A model generated the notes under the pieces. The model made no database searches and was not told the DNA's origin. It saw nothing but the letters and a program-made list of their open reading frames with translations. A stretch of DNA of 64,000 nucleotides from Rhizobium rhizogenes NBRC 13257 (GTDB lineage Bacteria > Pseudomonadota > Alphaproteobacteria > Rhizobiales > Rhizobiaceae), in contig NZ_BAYX01000001.1 in the NCBI RefSeq assembly GCF_000696095.1, positions 310,001-374,000 on the forward strand, read 5' to 3'. Of the stretch, positions 58,301 through 64,000 are shown one piece after another. The first letter of the stretch is position 1, and the number at the start of each line of letters is the position of its first letter. The translations under genes were made by a program, and so were the position numbers.

Positions 58301-59102
58301 TGAGCTTGCCGCCAATGCCAGCGGTTCCGGCGCGGCGAAGCTTGGCGAAACGCGCGTCCGCGGTCTCAATCTTTCGGTACTCCCACCGCTGTTGTCGGCG
58401 ACGGACCAGATCCAGGGCGATATCACCGCAGACAAGGTGTTGCCGATCGTACAGACGCTGCTGAATAACGGCGAGGCGGTGTTGCCGGCGATGAGCATCC
58501 CCTTCAACATCTCGACCGGCGTCATCCGCGCCACCAATCTCAGCGCTGGCAACGATGTGGCGAAGCTGTCAGGCAGCGCCGAGATCAGCCTGCCGGATGA
58601 ACGTATGCGCGGGTCGCTCGGCATCGATTTCAACGCCGGCAATGAGGTGTTGAATGGCGCCGAGCCGGCGCTGCGCCTCGACTTCGCCGGCCCGTTGGCA
58701 AGCCCCGGCCGAACGATGAATGTCACCGACATCACCAGCTTCCTGTCGCTGCGTGCCTTCGAGCGTGAGCGTCGGCGCGTCGAACGGCTTCAGGCGAGCG
58801 TATTGGAAAAGCAGCGGCTGCGGCGCGAGGTGGCGCTGTATAAATACACCGCCACTATGCGCGAAGCCCAGCGCCAGCGCGACGCGGCACTCGAGCAGCA
58901 GCGGAGCCTTGAAGAGCAGCGCCTAAGGGAACTGGCGCAAAAGGCTGCTGCCGAGAAGCAAGCGGAAGCTGCGGCCAAGGCGAAGGCCGATGCGGAAGCC
59001 CGCGCGAAGGCACAGGCGCAGCAATTGCCGGTTCTCAACGGACAGGGGCCGCAGAAAATTGCACCGCTGAATTTCAACGGCCTTCCCGGCATCGCCCAGT
59101 AG
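55398..59102 (+). CDS. AsmA family protein (large, with C-terminal coiled coil)
   Basis: The product is a 1234-aa protein with an N-terminal membrane anchor (VLVFLGGLLVVVLFVALLAP) and a long periplasmic body made of beta-strand repeats. The opening DWTDFRKNFEDQASRIIGKK with VTVHGTVDARLLPFPSVTL is the AsmA/TamB-type signature. Proteins of this class form bridges thought to move phospholipids to the outer membrane. The last 120 residues (from RAFERERRRVERLQASVLEK) form an Arg/Gln/Ala-rich coiled coil not typical of E. coli AsmA. The TTG 55398 start lies 10 bases after GGAGACGG. Confidence 0.87.
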   Translation: MLGRVLVFLGGLLVVVLFVALLAPLFIDWTDFRKNFEDQASRIIGKKVTVHGTVDARLLPFPSVTLHDVRVGQEADGTPLVQIAQFSMDAELAPFLSGEALIFDMRVSEPKVRLRLLKDGTLDWMRGSQPEMPAKSVVLESVHVDGGDIQFIDEQSGRTRHITGFNAEMSAKSLAGPWRIEGDAALDGEHGSFTISSSQPDDSGVLRVRTRLNPDRHPLIVDLDGELKLVDRKPDYLGLFTAGIEDKQARKAADEQAQPRVKGRFELTNERIRIPEYRLEVGAADDPYVVTGEATLDTGTKPEFLLTADGQQIDVNRLGNTQGSNGKTNRNPAISARQRLNNLIAIAAEVPIPQVPGKATFRLPAIVAGDTTIRDVQLDLEPAGTGWKIDHAIGMLPGRTQVEATGKLMLQGEPNFIGNLVVASNQPSGLASWLVGSVDPSIRQLRQAGFSADVSLRHEEQRFDNLEIAIGSATLKGKLDRQAPDKQAPKLAVDLSGDALDLDALRALTGMFTGQDAGEALLDHRITAHLKADKFALFGVQADNVETSFSITDGALTLDKLSVRDVAGAEITATGRGDGSLLDYKGSGEITFKATDPGPFLEMLSQHLPHHPVMDRLVRNAAWYGNTALRGALSLGGNEGDGVTVTLAGVSNGSRVNLDYRMSDLLALTGKGTTTLEATLENSVTSILFGQAGLDPLPVEADANGRLTLKVTAEGTEPADAALTFATDKTSFTANGKVDVRPSAFLNGKIALSLDSADLDPYFVMNGIGVPQMGTGLPVKFQANAVIDADKIALTDMKGDLADNNVSGALTFDRKSPNIKATGELALDKADLGWLGEAIYGPMTDAATGNLTKAKLGLPTFNGLDLNIKLSAKQVWPGIFGPISNFNANAAYKGEELRLNDIAGAWNGGTLAGNLMLANSDGTGLMQTKLNLTNGDLATVAWQRDGTPLATGRFGLDLSMETSGKSMGELAANASGSGAAKLGETRVRGLNLSVLPPLLSATDQIQGDITADKVLPIVQTLLNNGEAVLPAMSIPFNISTGVIRATNLSAGNDVAKLSGSAEISLPDERMRGSLGIDFNAGNEVLNGAEPALRLDFAGPLASPGRTMNVTDITSFLSLRAFERERRRVERLQASVLEKQRLRREVALYKYTATMREAQRQRDAALEQQRSLEEQRLRELAQKAAAEKQAEAAAKAKADAEARAKAQAQQLPVLNGQGPQKIAPLNFNGLPGIAQ

Positions 59103-59179
59103 GGATGTCATCCGTTATATGATGCGCCCTGAAGGCGAAGGGCCGGGCGCTCCTTGTGCATTCGGCCGGGTGCGGCTTA

Positions 59180-59392
59180 CTAAGCGCGTTCTTTCAGCCA
59201 TTTCAGGACATAGAGCCGAAGCGCGGAGGAGAGATTGCTCTCCGGCTCCCGCCCGTCATCGATTTCGGAGATCAGCGCGGCAAGCGAGGTGCCGCGCGCT
59301 TTGGCGATTGCCTTTAGCTCGCTCCAGAACGCATCTTCAAGGGAAAAGCTTGTGCGGTGGCCATGCAACGTCGCGGAATGTTTGCGGATCAT
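59180..59392 (-). CDS. Ribbon-helix-helix domain protein
   Basis: The product is a 70-aa protein. The pattern HRTSFSLEDAFWSELKAIAK with ARGTSLAALISEID matches the RHH_4 family: a short beta strand followed by two helices, generally a DNA-binding dimer or aryl-sulfate-like small domain. The ATG 59392 (MIRKHSATLHGH) is favoured over a TTG at 59407. It is the last of the minus-strand series ssrA, sspB, DUF4169 and RHH. A target is unknown. Confidence 0.85.
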   Translation of the reverse strand: MIRKHSATLHGHRTSFSLEDAFWSELKAIAKARGTSLAALISEIDDGREPESNLSSALRLYVLKWLKERA

Positions 59393-59498
59393 CGGTGGAT
59401 CGATCAAAAAGCTCGGAAAGGGGGGAGGAATTCTGAAAATGATTCAAAGTACTGGAATAAACTGCTGATTTCGAAAGGACTTCGTTCGGCTCGGTAGG

Positions 59499-59693
59499 TT
59501 ACTCGTCCGTCTTGGTCGGCTCGATGTGGCCGGCCTCGTGCGTTTGGGTGGCCTTGTCGTTGAGCGCCTTGGTCAGGTGCTTCTCCGCCTTGGTGCGGCC
59601 GAAGCTGATGCGATTTTGTTCCGCCTGCGTTTCCTTTTCGGAGCGGGCCTGTTTTTTCCGGAACTGACGCAGATTGACGATTTCGGCACTCAT
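59499..59693 (-). CDS. DUF4169 family protein
   Basis: The product is a 64-aa very polar protein. MSAEIVNLRQFRKKQARSEK with QAEQNRISFGRTKAEKHLTK is the DUF4169 pattern, conserved in rhizobia between sspB and the RHH gene. Function is unknown. ATG 59693 is chosen; a longer frame to 59741 runs through the hairpin at 59720-59739. Confidence 0.85.
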   Translation of the reverse strand: MSAEIVNLRQFRKKQARSEKETQAEQNRISFGRTKAEKHLTKALNDKATQTHEAGHIEPTKTDE

Positions 59694-59719
59694 TGCTGTC
59701 CCCACGGACGATGCAGAAA

Positions 59720-59739
59720 GGGGAAGCTTTCGCTCCCCC
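59720..59739 (-). terminator. Hairpin terminator or attenuator after sspB
   Basis: On the minus strand GGGGGAGC, loop GAAA, GCTTCCCC is followed by TTTCTGC. It lies 8 bp after the sspB stop and 27 bp before the DUF4169 start, so it may end sspB or reduce read-through into DUF4169. Confidence 0.65.
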
Positions 59740-59746
59740 AAGGATG

Positions 59747-60256
59747 TTATTGCTTCTTGCGGAATGCGTCTAGCGAGACGACCGAGCCAGGCTTTTTCTC
59801 TTCGCCTTCCTTCGCCTCTACCACCGGCTCTTCGCTGCCTTCGGCGGCCACCGGATAAGCGGTGATTTCGCCAGTCGGCATTTCCTCGTCATCGGCGAGC
59901 GGCACGTCGAACTCCAGCTCGAAATTCACCGATGGATCGTAGAAGCCGCGAATCGCATTGAAGGGGACGACCAGCTTTTCAGGCACGTCGGAGAAGGAAA
60001 GGCCAATCTCGAACAGGCTTTCGGTGATCTTCAGATCCCAGAATTGATGCTGGATGACGATGGTCATCTGTTCCGGATATTTCGACTTCAGGTGCTGCGA
60101 AATGCGAACGCCGGGCGCTCCGGTCAGAAAGGTAATGAAGAAATGATGGTCACCGGGCAGACGACCGGTGGCGCCGACCTCGGTCAACACCTTACGGATA
60201 ACTCCACGCAGGGCGTCCTGTGCCAAAATGTCGTAGCGGATATGATCCTGCCCCAT
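59747..60256 (-). CDS. sspB: ClpXP adaptor protein SspB (alphaproteobacterial type)
   Basis: SspB binds the tmRNA-encoded peptide tag and delivers tagged proteins to ClpXP. The ATG 60256 (MGQDHIRYDILAQDALRGV), after AGGAAAG, gives 169 aa. An ATG eight codons upstream lacks a ribosome-binding site. The core (HHFFITFLTGAPGVRISQHL, then YPEQMTIVIQHQFWDLKITE) is the substrate-binding fold. A flexible acidic linker and the C-terminal tail SVVSLDAFRKKQ act as the ClpX-binding tail. The tmRNA gene lies just upstream on the same strand. Confidence 0.93.
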   Translation of the reverse strand: MGQDHIRYDILAQDALRGVIRKVLTEVGATGRLPGDHHFFITFLTGAPGVRISQHLKSKYPEQMTIVIQHQFWDLKITESLFEIGLSFSDVPEKLVVPFNAIRGFYDPSVNFELEFDVPLADDEEMPTGEITAYPVAAEGSEEPVVEAKEGEEKKPGSVVSLDAFRKKQ

Positions 60257-60371
60257 GCTTTCCTGTCTTTCGTTGGCCATGTTTTTTCTAAGGCTTATGC
60301 CACGCCGGGCGCAGACGGGAAAGCCCCCGCGCGAGTCATCGCCTGATCATACATAATATCGAAGATAGGGA

Positions 60372-60708
60372 GAAGGTGAAGGTTTCTGTTGCCAGGTACC
60401 TTCGAACCCCGCCTTAAGGTGCGAACCTTCAGGACTTGATTTGAAGTGTCACACCACCGTTAGGCAGCGAGACGAGCTTCCGCATAGTTGTCGTTTGCAA
60501 CTACAATTTTAGCCCGATAACGGTGGTACAATGCCGAGCAAAAAGTCGATCTTTACGCCCTTGTCGATCCTATTTCGCCCCCATCAAAAGCCGGTCTGAA
60601 GCAAAGCTCGCCTGGCCGGTTTTTGGTGGAGGCGCCGGGTACCGCCCCCGGGTCCAATAGGTTTATTACATCGCTCGTTTATCGCCATAGCCGGCCCGAA
60701 GACCGGCA
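60372..60708 (-). ncRNA. ssrA: Transfer-messenger RNA (two-piece, circularly permuted)
   Basis: The tmRNA rescues stalled ribosomes and tags their products. On the minus strand the acceptor piece comes first. Its T-arm stem CCGGG / CCCGG (60632-60650 region) leads to GGCGCCTCCACCA, with the CCA end at 60624. A 41-nt intervening loop follows. The coding piece begins GGGGGCGAAATAGGATCGAC at 60582. The resume codon GCA at 60498-60496 opens the tag frame ANDNYAEARLAA, ending TAA at 60462-60460, and pseudoknot-like stems continue to about 60372. The 5' and 3' limits are approximate. Confidence 0.9.
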
Positions 60709-60714
60709 TGGCTG

Positions 60715-60743
60715 ATATAGTGTTTTCCTTGGGCGAAGGAAAG
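60715..60743 (-). promoter_or_regulatory. Promoter of ssrA
   Basis: On the minus strand CTTTCC (60743-60738), a 17-bp spacer and CTATAT (60720-60715) fit the rhizobial sigma-70 consensus CTTGAC-N17-CTATAT. Initiation would fall near 60708, just before the tmRNA 5' leader hairpin. Confidence 0.65.
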
Positions 60744-60942
60744 GGCAATTGTCATAAATGCGTCGCCTAGGCATCGCTTTGCCATGATAGTTGACCATCG
60801 GGAGCGAGAATTGCCGGGATTGCGCCTGGTTGCGGTTGGTTTTGCACCGACTTGCCATTAAATTAGTGGCCAATGGAATCGGCGACGGGGGCAATTGTTT
60901 TTACGGTTGCCCGGATCCTTCGCGGAAATGTCGGAGCTCAGA

Positions 60943-61866
60943 ATGGTTCGCCACCCGGAATATCAATATCTCGACCTGATGGCGCACCTGCTCGAAAACG
61001 GTGATCGCCGGATCGACAGGACTGGTGTCGGCACGCTGAGCGGGCTCGGCGCGATGATGCGCTTCGATCTTTCCAAGGGCCAGCTTCCGGTGTTCACGAC
61101 CAAGCGGGTCTATTGGAAACTCGCCGTCAAGGAGATGCTCTGGTTTCTGACCGGCGACACCAATATTCGCAATCTTCTGAAGCAGAATGTGCGGATATGG
61201 ACCGACTGGCCGCTGGCCGCCTATCGCAAGGCGACGGGAGAGGCTATCAGCCAGGAGGACTTCGAGGCGCGGATACTGGCCGACGAGGCCTTTGCCGAGA
61301 CATGGGGCGATCTAGGCCCTGTTTACGGGAAGCAATGGCGGCAGTGGCGTGATGCCGACGGCCAAGTGCATGATCAGATCGCGACGGTTATTGATCAGCT
61401 CAGGCATAATCCAAGCAGCCGCCGGATGATCTTCCATGCCTGGAATGTCGGCGAACTCGCCGGAATGGCGCTTCCTCCGTGTCACATGGTCTATCAGTTC
61501 CATGTCTCGAACCTGCCTTCTCCGGGCGAGACCAAGCGGCCGCGCCTGAGCCTGATGGTTTACCAACGCTCCTGCGACCTGTTTCTGGGAAATCCGTTCA
61601 ATATCTGCCAGCAGGCTGTGTTGCTGGCCATGGTTGCCCAACAGGTGGACATGGACGTGGGTGAACTGGTCTGGGCGGGCGGCGACGTCCACATCTACCT
61701 CAACCATCTCGACGCGATCCGCGAGCAGCTGAGCCGGGAACCACGGCCATTTCCGACCCTGCGATTGCTCCGCCGGCCGGACAGCATCGACGATTACCGT
61801 ATCGAGGATTTCGAGGTCAGCGACTACGAGCCCCATGCGGCGATAGCGGCGGAAGTTGCGGTTTAA
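60943..61866 (+). CDS. thyA: Thymidylate synthase ThyA (long form)
   Basis: ThyA methylates dUMP to dTMP with methylenetetrahydrofolate. ATG 60943 (MVRHPEYQYLDLMAHLLENG) follows TCGGAGCTC and gives 307 aa; ATG 60928 is an alternative five codons upstream. Active-site Cys180 lies in LPPCHMVYQF. YQRSCDLFLGNPFNICQQA and GDVHIYLNHLDAI are the dUMP contacts. The protein has about 30 extra residues between WTDWPLAAYRKATGE and WGDLGPVYGKQWRQW, the small-domain insertion of Lactobacillus-type enzymes. Many proteobacterial ThyA proteins (264 aa) lack it. It is divergent from ssrA. Confidence 0.94.
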   Translation: MVRHPEYQYLDLMAHLLENGDRRIDRTGVGTLSGLGAMMRFDLSKGQLPVFTTKRVYWKLAVKEMLWFLTGDTNIRNLLKQNVRIWTDWPLAAYRKATGEAISQEDFEARILADEAFAETWGDLGPVYGKQWRQWRDADGQVHDQIATVIDQLRHNPSSRRMIFHAWNVGELAGMALPPCHMVYQFHVSNLPSPGETKRPRLSLMVYQRSCDLFLGNPFNICQQAVLLAMVAQQVDMDVGELVWAGGDVHIYLNHLDAIREQLSREPRPFPTLRLLRRPDSIDDYRIEDFEVSDYEPHAAIAAEVAV

Positions 61867-61972
61867 ATACCGTTATCCGCGCGGGCATATCCGGCGATAG
61901 CGTAAAAGTGAATTCAAGAACTGGCTTAAGTGTTTAGTCTGCTCTTCGTAGACACGAGGGGGGGGAGCGCCA

Positions 61973-62860
61973 ATGACACGTCTGACCGCCAAGGATTTTC
62001 ATCCGGAACTGCTGGAACTCTACGACTATTACGCCCATGGGAAAATCACGAAACGCGAGTTTCTTGATCGGGCGGGCAAGTATGCCGTGGGCGGTCTGAC
62101 GGCCGCGGCGATCCTCGGGCTGATGAGCCCCAATTATGCGCTTGCGCAGCAGGTCGAGTTTACCGACCCTGACATCCTGCCCGAATATATCACCTATCCG
62201 TCGCCGCAGGGGAACGGAACCGTTCGGGCCTATTTCGTCCGGCCGGCTGCGGCCAAGGGGAAGGTGCCGGCAGTCGTTGTCGTGCATGAGAACCGGGGGC
62301 TGAACCCTTATATCGAGGATGTTGCGCGTCGCGTCGCCAAAGCGGGCTTCATCGCGCTTGCGCCGGATGGCCTGACCTCCGTCGGCGGCTATCCCGGCAA
62401 TGACGAGAAGGGACGGGAGTTGCAGCAGCAGGTCGATCCGCAAAAGCTGATGAACGACTTCTTCGCCGCGATCGAGCTTCTCATGAAGCATGATGCCACG
62501 ACCGGCAAGGTCGGCATTACCGGCTTCTGCTATGGCGGAGGCGTGTCGAATGCAGCCGCCGTTGCCTATCCCGAGCTGGCAGCGGCCGTACCTTTTTACG
62601 GCCGGCAGCCAAGGGCGGAGGATGTGCCGCGCATCAAGGCGCCCCTGCTGCTTCACTATGCGGGATTGGACAAAGGGATCAATGAGGGATGGCCGGACTA
62701 TGAGGCGGCGTTGAAGGCTTCGAACAAAGTCTACGAGGCCCATATCTATCCCGACGTCAATCACGGCTTCCACAATGACTCGACGCCCCGCTATGACGAG
62801 GCTGCGGCCAAGCTTGCCTGGGACAGAACGATAGGCTGGTTCAAGCGCTATCTGGCTTGA
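61973..62860 (+). CDS. Dienelactone hydrolase family protein (YghX-like)
   Basis: The product is a 295-aa alpha/beta hydrolase. An N-terminal 60-residue region contains a hydrophobic segment ([22 protein letters not shown]) after TKREF, resembling a Tat-type export signal, so it may be periplasmic. The catalytic triad is C186 (GFCYGGG), D233 (GLDKGIN) and H264 (NHGFHND), as in dienelactone hydrolases. The oxyanion region is [18 protein letters not shown]. The substrate is unknown. GGGGGGAG precedes the ATG. It is a single gene. Confidence 0.88.
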   Translation: MTRLTAKDFHPELLELYDYYAHGKITKREFLDRAGKYAVGGLTAAAILGLMSPNYALAQQVEFTDPDILPEYITYPSPQGNGTVRAYFVRPAAAKGKVPAVVVVHENRGLNPYIEDVARRVAKAGFIALAPDGLTSVGGYPGNDEKGRELQQQVDPQKLMNDFFAAIELLMKHDATTGKVGITGFCYGGGVSNAAAVAYPELAAAVPFYGRQPRAEDVPRIKAPLLLHYAGLDKGINEGWPDYEAALKASNKVYEAHIYPDVNHGFHNDSTPRYDEAAAKLAWDRTIGWFKRYLA

Positions 62861-62890
62861 GGGTTGGCGATTGCTGTTGGCATCCTTTCG

Positions 62891-63343
62891 TCAGGAAGCG
62901 TGCCGGCTGGCGACGAGGACCGCGCCGATTACCAGCAGCACGGCGCCGGTGATCTGCCAGACATTGTCGGATACCGGCATCTGCCCGGACCGTGCAGCAT
63001 CGAATGCCAAGCCCGCGAGCAACTGACTGGCGACCAGCACCGCTATGGTCGGCGCCGCTCCCAGGCGCTGATAGCCCCAAATTCCAGCGAAAACGAAGAA
63101 GGAGCCCAGGAGGCCAGGCAGGAAGGTCCATGGCCGGATCGCATCAAGGGCTTCGGCAATGCCGGCGATGCCCTTGCGGGCAATGAGCAAGAGCAGAAGC
63201 GCCGTCAGTCCTACCGACGAATTGATGACGAGCGCGATCAGTACCGTGGAAACGGATTGCGTTATCCGCAGCATGAGAATGTTCTGCAGGACAAGCGAGA
63301 TGCCGGCGACGGCGAGGGTAGCAAATACGATATAGCTCGACAT
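62891..63343 (-). CDS. YdcZ/DUF606 family DMT transporter
   Basis: The product is a 150-aa inner-membrane protein with about five helices. VINSSVGLTALLLLLIARKG, PGLLGSFFVFAGIWGYQRLG and VLVASQLLAGLAFD are the DUF606 signature of small drug/metabolite transporters. The ATG 63343 (MSSYIVFATLAVAGIS) is the natural start; the longer frame is from another context. Members are half-size and probably dimerise. Its stop is 30 bp from the dienelactone hydrolase stop. The following acetyltransferase gene starts upstream on the same strand. Confidence 0.85.
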   Translation of the reverse strand: MSSYIVFATLAVAGISLVLQNILMLRITQSVSTVLIALVINSSVGLTALLLLLIARKGIAGIAEALDAIRPWTFLPGLLGSFFVFAGIWGYQRLGAAPTIAVLVASQLLAGLAFDAARSGQMPVSDNVWQITGAVLLVIGAVLVASRHAS

Positions 63344-63353
63344 GCCACAGCCC

Positions 63354-63881
63354 TTAGTCGGCTTGCATGGCATCGGGGTCCGTTCGCCGATCCAAAAGCA
63401 GTTGCAGAAAGGCAAGGTCGAGCCATCTCCCGAATTTGGTGCCCACTTCCGGCAGAAGGCCGACCTGCTTGAAGCCGAGCTTCTCATGCAGCCGGATCGA
63501 ACCGGTGTTTCCAGCCTCGATGCCGGCGACCATGGCATGCTTTCCGATCGCTTTTGCCCGCCCGATCAATTCAATCATCAGCCCTTTGCCGACGCCGTTT
63601 CGGCGCTGATCATTTCTCACGTAGACCGAGTGTTCCACCGTATGACGATAGCCGTCGAAGGCGCGCCAATCGCCGAAAGACGCATAGCCGACGACATCCT
63701 CCCGGTCGTCGATAGCGACCAGCACCGGATAGCCCAGTTTCAGGCGATCTCGGAGCCATTCTCTCCGATTGTCGGCATCCACCTGCTTTTCATTCCAGAT
63801 CGCGGCGGTATTGGCGACAGCGTCATTGTAGATTGCGGTGATGCCGTCGATGTCTGTGGCTTCCGCATCGCGAATTCGCAT
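63354..63881 (-). CDS. Phosphinothricin-type N-acetyltransferase (GNAT)
   Basis: The product is a 175-aa acetyl-CoA-dependent acetyltransferase. MRIRDAEATDIDGITAIYND with NTAAIWNEKQVDADNRREWL is the PAT/MnaT N terminus. The acetyl-CoA loop is SVYVRNDQRRNGVGKGLMIEL, followed by EAGNTGSIRLHEKLGFKQVG. Related enzymes acetylate methionine sulfone, sulfoximine or phosphinothricin. The ATG 63881 follows GGAAGAACCG. Ten bases separate its stop from the YdcZ-like start, so the pair forms an operon. Confidence 0.9.
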   Translation of the reverse strand: MRIRDAEATDIDGITAIYNDAVANTAAIWNEKQVDADNRREWLRDRLKLGYPVLVAIDDREDVVGYASFGDWRAFDGYRHTVEHSVYVRNDQRRNGVGKGLMIELIGRAKAIGKHAMVAGIEAGNTGSIRLHEKLGFKQVGLLPEVGTKFGRWLDLAFLQLLLDRRTDPDAMQAD

Positions 63882-64000
63882 CGGTTCTTCCTTCGGGAAT
63901 CTCATAAATTGGATAGCTGTGGTCGCTGGAGATGTATTTCGATACGTCGGATTTCTAGTGCTGTCTACTATATTAATACAAATATCTACTAAGATGAAAA
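63882..64000. other. Intergenic end of window
   Basis: These are 119 AT-rich bases (ending TTAATACAAATATCTACTAAG) with no recognisable gene. They probably hold the promoter of the acetyltransferase operon. Confidence 0.3.

Overview
The window looks like chromosomal DNA of a Rhizobiaceae member, most likely Rhizobium. It is GC-rich. It carries the alphaproteobacterial division and cell-wall (dcw) cluster with a long FtsZ (588 aa), orphan CheW and flagellin genes, rhizobial palindromic intergenic repeats, and a circularly permuted two-piece tmRNA gene encoding the tag ANDNYAEARLAA. No rRNA, tRNA, CRISPR array, phage or IS element was seen.

Region 1 (1-16.8 kb) is peptidoglycan synthesis and division: the end of murF, then mraY, murD, ftsW, murG, murC and murB, mostly with overlapping start and stop codons. 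An MHS-type MFS transporter and an aquaporin interrupt the cluster. It resumes with ddl, ftsQ, ftsA and ftsZ, followed by lpxC (lipid A). Between ftsW and murG lies an unassigned 61-codon frame that overlaps both neighbours by four bases.

Region 2 (17-27 kb) is housekeeping: bamD, recN, ligA, a GNAT acetyltransferase, a CreA-like protein, an orphan cheW, a Sco copper chaperone, an FAD monooxygenase and prmA.

Region 3 (27.1-27.5 kb) is the most striking non-coding locus. On the minus strand, a 48-codon ORF with faint DUF1127-like resemblance is followed by four consecutive hairpins. Two of them expose CUCCUCC anti-Shine-Dalgarno loops, and the last is a UUCG terminator. This matches the layout of the alphaproteobacterial CCUCCUCCC ('cuckoo') small RNAs.

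Region 4 (27.7-42.4 kb) is metabolic and accessory: an M24B aminopeptidase, azlCD exporter, panBC, a polysaccharide flippase beside a glycosyltransferase, nicotinamidase, a GluP/FucP-type sugar transporter, a GIY-YIG protein, a 177-bp element bounded by perfect 26-bp inverted repeats, an AT-rich orphan HsdR-N-like nuclease gene, and uvrD.

Region 5 (42.6-59.1 kb): an RND efflux pair, a divergent flagellin, an OmpA-like lipoprotein, a DUF2000/AraC divergent pair, a polar amino acid ABC transporter, a GlcD-type FAD oxidoreductase and a giant AsmA protein.

Region 6 (59.2-64 kb): ssrA (tmRNA), sspB (ClpXP adaptor for tmRNA-tagged proteins), a DUF4169 gene and an RHH gene follow one another on the minus strand. 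Divergent to them are thyA and a dienelactone hydrolase. A YdcZ-like transporter and a phosphinothricin-type acetyltransferase close the window.
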